A stretch of 7,644 bases of DNA from Candidatus Cloacimonadota bacterium (GTDB taxonomy: Bacteria > Hydrothermota > E44-bin80), in assembly GCA_004376305.1 (NCBI GenBank), contig SOKD01000312.1:1-7644 (forward strand), in the 5' to 3' direction. Numbering within the stretch: the stretch's first letter is position 1; each line of letters starts with the position of its first letter. Of the stretch, positions 1 through 5,333 are shown in pieces. The notes beneath the pieces were generated by a model that saw only the letters and a list, made by a program, of their open reading frames with translations, was not told the DNA's origin and did no database searches. The position numbers were made by a program, and so were the translations under genes.

Positions 1-1
1 C

Positions 2-898
2 GGCCCATTGCGACTCGCATACAATCCCGTTCTTGACCAAATTGGAATAGGCCATTATTACAATAAGGCGCTCGTCAACGTCGTTCCTGAAACCGGTGCA
101 TTCATCAGCAGAAATGACTATAGTTCCTACGGAGCGCTTATTCAGGTTCAATTTGATGAGAATGGTGACCCTATCGTTTTGACTATGGGAGATGCTTCAA
201 ATGTCAGCCATATCCACAGAGCTGCCGATACAATAGCATTACCGGGAAGCCCTTCATTCTTCGATTACAATCCAATCGCCATGAAGGCTGTAGTGACCAT
301 ACCGGGACCTGATTACGCATCGGTTATTGACTGGGCACCAACGGGCATTGAAGAAATCGAAGCAGATGTAAAAGCAACCTCAACCGGAATACAGCTTACC
401 TTTACACTTCACTCAGATATTCACATTGCAATTAACTGGATCATCGAGAGACAAGAAGAACAGAAAAAAAGAATGATACTCACATCAGAATCCGGAGAGG
501 AAAACATGTATCTCGATAGTGATATTGAGGACGGGAAACAATACACATATTGGATTACCGCCCTACTCGATAATGGTGACACAAAAGAGGTTGGACCATT
601 TGTGGTAACATTCTCCCCCTTTTCTACCATTACCATCTCACTTTCAAATCTCTTTCCACACCCGATCCAGAATCTTCTATCGTTCTCCGTAACCTCATCA
701 CATACGAGTTCAGCAACAATACGCCTTCACAGCATCTCTGGAAGCCAGGTACAGCAGCTGTGGAATGGAAAACTTCATCGCGGAGTCAACAATTTTTCGT
801 TCAATACGGACGCCATGAATCTTTCATCTGGCACCTTCTTCCTGCGTATTACATCAAGGAAGCAATCCGTTGTGAAAAAAATAATCATACTCAGATAG
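2..898 (+). CDS. Secreted protein, C-terminal part, with FN3-like and type IX-like C-terminal sorting domain (5' truncated)
   Basis: The reading frame is already open at the left edge, so the true start lies outside the window; the TTG at base 8 is only an internal Leu codon. About 298 codons are visible. The first ~110 residues match no family I recognise. Roughly residues 111-203 (counting from base 8) look like a fibronectin-III or Ig-like beta sandwich, with the pattern YTYWITALLDNG followed by GPFVVTF near its end. Residues ~214-296 have the layout of a type A sorting domain or FlgD-like Ig module: a FPHP element near the start (family form often YPNP), the pattern IRLHSISGSQV, then NLSSGTFFLRI, and a basic end VVKKIIILR. 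In FCB bacteria such domains direct proteins through the type IX secretion system to the cell surface. The N-terminal function, including any enzymatic domain, cannot be judged. Confident on the C-terminal domain class, not on the protein's role. Confidence 0.75.
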   Translation, partial: GPLRLAYNPVLDQIGIGHYYNKALVNVVPETGAFISRNDYSSYGALIQVQFDENGDPIVLTMGDASNVSHIHRAADTIALPGSPSFFDYNPIAMKAVVTIPGPDYASVIDWAPTGIEEIEADVKATSTGIQLTFTLHSDIHIAINWIIERQEEQKKRMILTSESGEENMYLDSDIEDGKQYTYWITALLDNGDTKEVGPFVVTFSPFSTITISLSNLFPHPIQNLLSFSVTSSHTSSATIRLHSISGSQVQQLWNGKLHRGVNNFSFNTDAMNLSSGTFFLRITSRKQSVVKKIIILR

Positions 899-930
899 AT
901 AGGATTCCCCCCGTTTTATTCGATTAAACC

Positions 931-956
931 GTTACCTCGTTCCAATCGCAGGTAAC
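931..956. repeat. 7-bp perfect inverted repeat downstream of the secreted-protein gene
   Basis: GTTACCT at 931-937 and AGGTAAC at 950-956 are exact reverse complements around a 12-base spacer, 33 bases after the upstream stop codon. There is no T run on either side, so it is a poor intrinsic terminator. It may be a weak hairpin that trims or protects the upstream mRNA, an operator, or chance. Confidence 0.3.
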
Positions 957-1108
957 CCAGGATTGAACCCCTGCATTCAGCCTTTTGTCAATCTCAGACA
1001 GACATCCCATTTGAATCATTCTCTCACCGGTAGCAAGTGGAAAAAAGATGACTCAAAAACAAAGAATAGGACATTTCTATTTTGCCTTGACAATATGAAA
1101 ATATTCCC

Positions 1109-1137
1109 TTGACTTAAAATCTTCATTATGATAGTAT
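1109..1137 (+). promoter_or_regulatory. Sigma-70-type promoter with extended -10, for the dehydrogenase gene
   Basis: A -35 element TTGACT (1109-1114) and a -10 element TAGTAT (1132-1137) are separated by exactly 17 bases, and TG sits one base before the -10 (1129-1130), giving an extended -10. Transcription would begin near 1144, leaving a leader of about 34 bases that contains the ribosome-binding site. A second TTGACA lies upstream at 1087-1092 but has no -10 partner at usable spacing. Confidence 0.65.
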
Positions 1138-1164
1138 CCGCTTTGCTCTTTTGAATGAACGTAC

Positions 1165-1173
1165 AAGGGGGAA
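1165..1173 (+). promoter_or_regulatory. Strong Shine-Dalgarno that fixes the dehydrogenase start at 1178
   Basis: The purine run AAGGGGGAA ends just before a GTG (1175) directly followed by an ATG (1178). The last G of the core is six bases from the ATG, the usual spacing, but only three from the GTG. The ATG also begins the protein right at the family's conserved N-terminal strand, so 1178 is preferred. Confidence 0.7.
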
Positions 1174-1177
1174 TGTG

Positions 1178-2296
1178 ATGGCAAGATACACAATAGCTTT
1201 GCTTCCTGGAGATGGGATTGGCAAAGAGGTCGTTGAAGCAGCATTGATGGTTCTTGAAAAAACAAAATTGGATGTAGAATATATAGAAGCTCAAATTGGA
1301 TGGGAGTTCTGGAAAACTGAAGGTAATCCCCTCCCTGATAGAACCATAAGAATATTAAAAAACACTGCCTGCGCACTCTTTGGTGCAATCACATCAAAAC
1401 CAAAAGAGGAGGCAATGAACGAGCTTGCACCGAAATTAAGAGAAAAAGGGTTCGTTTACTATAGCCCCATTGTTCGATTGCGCCAGGAGTTCAACCTTCA
1501 TACAAATATGAGACCCTGTAAAGCATACAAAGGGAATCCACTTAATTTCCGTGACGATATTGATCTTGTTATTTTCAGGGAGAACACCGAGGGTCTCTAT
1601 TGTGGAGTTGAATACCACCCTGTCCCGGAAGATTTCAGGAAAGTCATTAATAAACACAGGAAGATGAATAAATTCAAGATTGTGCCGAATGTGGAAATGG
1701 CGGTCTCTCTCAGGATATTTACGCGAAAAGGATGCCAGCGCATACTGAAATCTGCATTTGATTTTGCCCGAAAGCACAAAAGGAAATCGGTGACACTGAT
1801 TGAAAAACCAAACGTAATTCGAGAGACAAGCGGAATGATGGTCAATGAAGCGCGAAAAATGAGGAATCAGTATCCTGAAATTGATTTCTATGAAACAAAT
1901 GTTGATGCTATGGCAATGTGGCTGGTGAAGAACCCCCAGAAATATGACATTCTCGTTGCTTCGAATATGTTCGGAGATATTATTTCAGACCTCGCAGCAC
2001 AATTGATCGGGGGACTTGGTTTTGCATACAGCGGAAATATTGGTAATGATTACGCCCTTTTTGAACCGACACATGGTTCTGCTCCAAAGTACGTCGGCAT
2101 GCATAAGGTTAATCCCATTGCAATGATACTTGCGGCAAGGCTTATGTTAGAATGGCTCGGAGAAGAAGAGAAAGCAGCAAAAATCGAAAAGGCTGTCTCA
2201 GAGGTCATTGCTGAAGGAAAAGTAAGAACATACGACTTTGGCGGAAACAATAAAACACTTGATGTGGCGAAAGCAGTAGCAGATAGAATAGAATAA
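1178..2296 (+). CDS. Isocitrate/isopropylmalate dehydrogenase family protein, probably isocitrate dehydrogenase
   Basis: Complete 372-residue beta-decarboxylating dehydrogenase. Enzymes of this family oxidise a 2-hydroxy acid and decarboxylate it, using Mg2+ and NAD(P)+, in the cytoplasm. Visible signatures are LLPGDGIG (8-15), the substrate arginines R102 and R112 in LRQEFNL and NMRP, FRENTEGLY (133-141) with R134 and catalytic Y141, the catalytic lysine K210 in EKPN, metal aspartates D243, D267 and D271, and the cofactor loop PTHGSAPKYVGMHKVNP (297-313). K304-Y305 correspond to the pair that contacts the NADP 2'-phosphate in E. coli Icd (K344, Y345), and Y352 matches Y391, but the position of R395 is Gly. 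At the substrate site the protein reads S96-P-I where E. coli Icd has S-L-N. Overall it fits isocitrate dehydrogenase best; isopropylmalate or homoisocitrate dehydrogenase remain possible. No leu or lysine genes flank it to decide. It has its own promoter and a good ribosome-binding site and looks monocistronic. Family call very sure; substrate and cofactor moderately so. Confidence 0.93.
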   Translation: MARYTIALLPGDGIGKEVVEAALMVLEKTKLDVEYIEAQIGWEFWKTEGNPLPDRTIRILKNTACALFGAITSKPKEEAMNELAPKLREKGFVYYSPIVRLRQEFNLHTNMRPCKAYKGNPLNFRDDIDLVIFRENTEGLYCGVEYHPVPEDFRKVINKHRKMNKFKIVPNVEMAVSLRIFTRKGCQRILKSAFDFARKHKRKSVTLIEKPNVIRETSGMMVNEARKMRNQYPEIDFYETNVDAMAMWLVKNPQKYDILVASNMFGDIISDLAAQLIGGLGFAYSGNIGNDYALFEPTHGSAPKYVGMHKVNPIAMILAARLMLEWLGEEEKAAKIEKAVSEVIAEGKVRTYDFGGNNKTLDVAKAVADRIE

Positions 2297-2352
2297 TATT
2301 GAATATACAAACAACTAAAAGCTAAGAGTAAAACGGTACACGTATAAACCGC

Positions 2353-2363
2353 AGTGAATCACT
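2353..2363. repeat. 11-base palindrome AGTGAATCACT
   Basis: Two perfect 5-bp arms flank a central A, 56 bases after the dehydrogenase stop. It is short enough to arise by chance, but it lies in a gap that holds several other dyads, so it may be a protein-binding site. Confidence 0.2.
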
Positions 2364-2450
2364 TCATTGCCAATACATGGTTCAGGACAGACACTATTTC
2401 TTTTCATTGGCAGAGCAGGTAAGTAAACGTGCACCAACAGCAGAATGACC

Positions 2451-2478
2451 TGAGTAAATTCGAGAAGTAATTTACTCA
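2451..2478. promoter_or_regulatory. Perfect 10-bp inverted repeat, candidate operator upstream of the envelope operon
   Basis: TGAGTAAATT (2451-2460) and AATTTACTCA (2469-2478) are exact reverse complements around an 8-base spacer, ending 70 bases before the next gene. The arms have only two G:C pairs, so an RNA stem would be weak, and what follows is TTTATATATT rather than a clean T run. A dimeric regulator site is the better reading. TATATT at 2483-2488 could be a -10 element just after it, with a poor -35 (TTCGAG, 2459-2464) inside the spacer; that promoter assignment is tentative. Confidence 0.4.
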
Positions 2479-2495
2479 TTTATATATTGAAATGT

Positions 2496-2540
2496 GTCAC
2501 CATTATTCACAATGAGCATGGTGATCATTTTTTATTTTTT
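2496..2540 (+). terminator. Stem-loop followed by T6-A-T6: intrinsic terminator or leader attenuator
   Basis: TCACCAT (2497-2503) pairs exactly with ATGGTGA (2518-2524), with a G:U pair possible at the base and a smaller TCA/TGA pairing inside the 14-base loop. Three bases later come TTTTTT (2528-2533), A, and TTTTTT (2535-2540). This is the layout of a rho-independent terminator reading to the right. It may end dehydrogenase transcripts 200 bases past that gene. Because it finishes nine bases before the next start codon it would also act on any transcript entering the envelope operon. The stem is short, so strength is uncertain. Confidence 0.5.
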
Positions 2541-2548
2541 CGCATACA

Positions 2549-3388
2549 ATGCAAAAACTGTTATTTTTACAATTATTGCTTCTGCTCTCTCCTGATCTCT
2601 CATTCGGATCATTCGAAAGAACTCCGAACCTGCTGTCGCATCCAGTGTTTGGCGTCTACAGTTTCTTACCATCAAATTTCATAGACTCCCGTCAGTATAT
2701 TTTCACAACCTCTGGGTCAAGGCTTTACTCGATGTCAGAATGCAATGACGCGAATATCAGTTTGCTAACTACCTTTCCCTGTGCTTCCTTTGGAATCGAT
2801 GCATCTTTCTTCGGCTCAGAACTGTATAATGAAACGGTCCTTGGGCTATCAGTGCTCAAAGGTTCCACAGTGCTTGTTGGCATGAAACTCAAAATCATGA
2901 AACTTGGCATTCAAAACTATGGCACTCGATTCTATGCAAGTGATGACTTAATCTTCATTTCCCGGTATGCACCTTTCTATACGCAATGTGTCTACAGCAA
3001 TGCGCTCTCCTACGGTTATACATACTCCGAGGAAAAACCTGTAGGTTCTTTCTCCTCTCTTTTAAAAGTTTATCTCGCCGATTGGACCTCGTTCAACATA
3101 CAAATAACGTACGGTGAATTGACGGGCACTGAGTTTGAAATCGGCAATGGGCTGAAATTATCTGATCTATTCTCATGCGGCGGAGGTTTTAATATCCAGA
3201 CACATGCGATTACAGCAACCATTCTTGCAAATCTCAAATGGCTCGATTTAACATATGCAGTTATGCTCCATCCGGAATTAGGGCTTACGCACCGCGGAGG
3301 ACTCATTATCTCAAAACTCAAAAATCAAAACAACAGTAAGGAAACAAATGATGGCAATGATTTTCGCGCGCCGAAAAAAAAGGACTAA
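2549..3388 (+). CDS. Exported protein, putative PorV/UPF0164-like outer-membrane beta-barrel
   Basis: This 279-residue protein has a clear signal peptide: MQK, then a Leu-rich core (residues 4-13), with likely cleavage after about residue 20 (SFG). The remainder is rich in short alternating hydrophobic/polar stretches with many Tyr, Phe and Gly, and has no cytoplasmic enzyme motif. Two details recall PorV, PorQ and UPF0164-type barrels: an early segment of the 'GSRLYSMSECNDANIS' kind and a final HPELGLTHRGGLII (241-254), close to the 'ELG-THR-GL' ending of those barrels as I remember it. In type IX systems PorV shuttles cargo, but this resemblance is faint and I do not assign that job. An odd hydrophilic tail (residues ~256-279, rich in Lys, Asn and Asp) follows the last strand; residues 267-279 are encoded within the overlap with the next gene. 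The ATG at 2549 is chosen from the signal peptide, since an in-frame stop lies at 2522-2524. There is no Shine-Dalgarno, only a T-rich leader. Membership of an operon with the next gene is near certain; function unknown. Confidence 0.75.
   Translation: MQKLLFLQLLLLLSPDLSFGSFERTPNLLSHPVFGVYSFLPSNFIDSRQYIFTTSGSRLYSMSECNDANISLLTTFPCASFGIDASFFGSELYNETVLGLSVLKGSTVLVGMKLKIMKLGIQNYGTRFYASDDLIFISRYAPFYTQCVYSNALSYGYTYSEEKPVGSFSSLLKVYLADWTSFNIQITYGELTGTEFEIGNGLKLSDLFSCGGGFNIQTHAITATILANLKWLDLTYAVMLHPELGLTHRGGLIISKLKNQNNSKETNDGNDFRAPKKKD
3338..3342 (+). promoter_or_regulatory. Ribosome-binding site inside the upstream gene, for the HhH-barrel gene
   Basis: AAGGA lies five bases before the ATG at 3348 and eight before a second ATG at 3351, all within the coding region of the 279-residue protein. 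Either ATG is plausible; a third at 3357 and a fourth at 3408 are too far away. The overlap suggests that ribosomes finishing the first gene help translate the second. Confidence 0.5.
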
Positions 3389-5240
3389 AAATGTATTTAT
3401 CGTTAACATGCTCCTTATCACGTCTTATGTGTTACTTGCCTTTTTGGCTTTGTTAGCTGAAGAGGATTTTACCCTTGATACCGATATTTCCCTCTCCTCA
3501 GAAGTTATGGAAACACTCGAAAAACTAAAGGAAAAGCCGCTCGATATCAACAGCGCAACCTTTAATGAATTGCTGCAAATTCCATACATTACTCCGGTAC
3601 TTGCGTTCCGTATTGAGAATTACAGGAAAAAGAATGGTGTGTTCAATTCCTCTGATGACCTCCTCATGATAGCAGGCTTCAATGAACCTCTTCTTGCAAA
3701 CATTTCGCCATTCATTACCGTAAAGAAAAAACGCATCCTACTAAAACGCGGAGCATTGAACTGGAAGACCACATGGAGCAATGTATATCCTACTGAAGAG
3801 GGCTATCTGGGAAATTCATCCAAACTCTCAAACAAAATCCGTTACAGCAACGAACCTTTTGAAGCGGGACTTGGAGCATATAAAGATGCATACGAGAGAA
3901 GCTACTTTGATTTCCTTACCTTCTACACCCTTGCTCGCATGGAAGGATTGAGCATCATTGCCGGTGATTACGGAATCGATATTGGCGAACGTTTAATACT
4001 CGGTTATCCAGGTTTTATCTTCAAAAGCAGTGGAATTATTAAAAGCAAAGAAGCCATTCTGGTCCCCTATCGATCTGGGTTTGAGGATTTCTCTCTGAGA
4101 GGATGCGCCTTACAAAAAGATTGGAAGATGCTCCGCGGAGGTGCTTTCTTCTCCTGCAAGAAACTCGACGCAACTGTTGACGACAGCATTGTAAAAAGAG
4201 CTCTCTACGACTGCGAATATCACAGAACAGAAACAACGAGTGAAAAGAAAGACAGGTTAGAGGAGCGCCTGATAGGCGGATTTTTCGGAACCGGAGGTGA
4301 TCGGTTCCGCTTGACCATAACTTCTCTCGCCGCAGAATACGATAAACCCGTTGAACCTGATTCCGTACATTACTATCGTTTTCGTGGAAAGGGATATGGA
4401 CTGACCGGCCTTCATGCATTCTTCGGGAGAGAACAGATTTCCTGCTGGTCAGAAATTGCGTATTCACCTACCACAAAAGGAACAGGGACAATTATCGGCA
4501 TGTCCTGCAAACCACAAAAAACAACGGTATCCATTCTCTACCGAAATTACTCTGAGAAGTTCTACAGTCCAAGAGCATTTGCTTTCAGTGAGAGTGAGGT
4601 AAGGAACGAGGAAGGCTTCTACTCGTACATTGCAAGCAGGCTGCCCCATGGTTTTAACTTCAAAGCATACATTGATATCTTCTCAAGACCGCATCCAACA
4701 TACTTCAATCAACTATCAACAAAGGGAACCGCGGTATTTGCATCCTGTGAAAAGAAAATTCTGAAGACTACCATTTACATGCGATACAAAGGGAGAGAAA
4801 AAAATAGCTATCAATGGGAAAATATGAACGTACGGTATGAGCGACACAATATCCGCTTTTCCCTGAAAACTGCAATAAGCAAAATGAACCGCTTCACAAT
4901 TCTATGGGAGGGCTTGATCTTTTCTGTACCTGATGCATCTTTGCAGGAGAAGGGTAATCTCCTCTCGCTCTCTTTTCGTTCATCCCCTTTAGAAAATACT
5001 TCGTTCGAAACAGGATTCGTTTTCTTTTCGACTGAATCATACAATTCACGAATCTATCTTTTCATTAATGATATCCCTGGATTTATGTATACAAGACCTT
5101 TCTATGACAATGGCACTGATTTCTACATTCTTTTCAAGGCAAAAGCCATAAACAATATTCGTCTTTACTGCAAATTGGAAATTGAACACAAAGAAGGTGA
5201 AAGTGAAAGAACGTATAAAGTTGGTCTTGAGTGGAGATAA
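3348..5240 (+). CDS. ComEA-like helix-hairpin-helix protein fused to a large outer-membrane beta-barrel
   Basis: This 630-residue protein starts with a basic stretch (residues 8-14) and a hydrophobic segment (~16-37) ending LALLA before acidic residues, a signal peptide with a long n-region. Residues ~64-125 match the ComEA-type double helix-hairpin-helix: LDINSATFNELLQIP, then FRIENYRKKNGVF, DDLLMIAGF and ISPFITV. ComEA binds incoming DNA in the periplasm of competent bacteria. Both hairpins are degenerate here: the usual GIG is YIT (80-82) in the first and GFN (110-112) in the second. From ~140 to the end the chain looks like repeated amphipathic strands, ending YKVGLEWR, as expected for an outer-membrane barrel. 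Segments such as GDYGIDIGERLILGYPGF (206-223), VPYRSGFEDFSLRG (239-252), YRNYSEKF (398-405) and RNEEGFY (419-425) resemble conserved stretches I remember in uncharacterised HhH-barrel proteins of Bacteroidota. It overlaps the preceding gene by 41 bases. DNA uptake or anchoring is possible but unproven; the function is not established. Confidence 0.82.
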   Translation: MMAMIFARRKKRTKNVFIVNMLLITSYVLLAFLALLAEEDFTLDTDISLSSEVMETLEKLKEKPLDINSATFNELLQIPYITPVLAFRIENYRKKNGVFNSSDDLLMIAGFNEPLLANISPFITVKKKRILLKRGALNWKTTWSNVYPTEEGYLGNSSKLSNKIRYSNEPFEAGLGAYKDAYERSYFDFLTFYTLARMEGLSIIAGDYGIDIGERLILGYPGFIFKSSGIIKSKEAILVPYRSGFEDFSLRGCALQKDWKMLRGGAFFSCKKLDATVDDSIVKRALYDCEYHRTETTSEKKDRLEERLIGGFFGTGGDRFRLTITSLAAEYDKPVEPDSVHYYRFRGKGYGLTGLHAFFGREQISCWSEIAYSPTTKGTGTIIGMSCKPQKTTVSILYRNYSEKFYSPRAFAFSESEVRNEEGFYSYIASRLPHGFNFKAYIDIFSRPHPTYFNQLSTKGTAVFASCEKKILKTTIYMRYKGREKNSYQWENMNVRYERHNIRFSLKTAISKMNRFTILWEGLIFSVPDASLQEKGNLLSLSFRSSPLENTSFETGFVFFSTESYNSRIYLFINDIPGFMYTRPFYDNGTDFYILFKAKAINNIRLYCKLEIEHKEGESERTYKVGLEWR

Positions 5241-5298
5241 TATTTTTCATACTATTATTAGTTTCATAAGAAGCATTTTTTCACGGGGTATATTTTTC

Positions 5299-5327
5299 TT
5301 GACATTCGTCAAATTCACAATTACCTA
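5299..5327 (+). promoter_or_regulatory. Probable priA promoter, with a TTGAC/GTCAA palindrome over the -35
   Basis: A consensus -35 TTGACA (5299-5304) is followed after 17 bases by a weak -10, TACCTA (5322-5327). TTGAC (5299-5303) and GTCAA (5308-5312) form a perfect 5-bp dyad with a 4-base spacer, so a regulator could cover the -35. With this -10, transcription would begin around 5334, at or next to the priA ATG. Confidence 0.4.
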
Positions 5328-5333
5328 ATAGCT

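Noticed and set aside
940..985. tRNA T-arm-like sequence on the minus strand (GGTTCAATCC)
   Set aside because: The stem around it does not pair properly over five bases and no matching acceptor, D or anticodon arms are found nearby.
1151..1177. TTG at 1151 as an earlier start for the dehydrogenase (nine extra residues)
   Set aside because: The extra residues would encode the ribosome-binding site itself, are not typical of the family, and the ATG at 1178 has ideal Shine-Dalgarno spacing.
2368..2412. Inverted repeat TGCCAAT ... ATTGGCA
   Set aside because: The arms are exact, but the 31-base loop makes a stable hairpin unlikely and no promoter element is aligned with it.
2492..2515. Seven-codon leader peptide MCHHYSQ within the terminator-like hairpin
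   Set aside because: It has no ribosome-binding site, and the two His codons are too few to argue for classic amino-acid attenuation; most likely chance.
2487..2684. 65-codon + strand reading frame overlapping the signal-peptide gene
   Set aside because: It starts with TTG, has no ribosome-binding site, its composition is not protein-like, and the overlapping frame has a convincing signal peptide.
4039..4467. 142-codon minus-strand reading frame inside the HhH-barrel gene
   Set aside because: Low-complexity, Arg- and Ser-rich translation with no domain; the + strand frame carries conserved segments across it.
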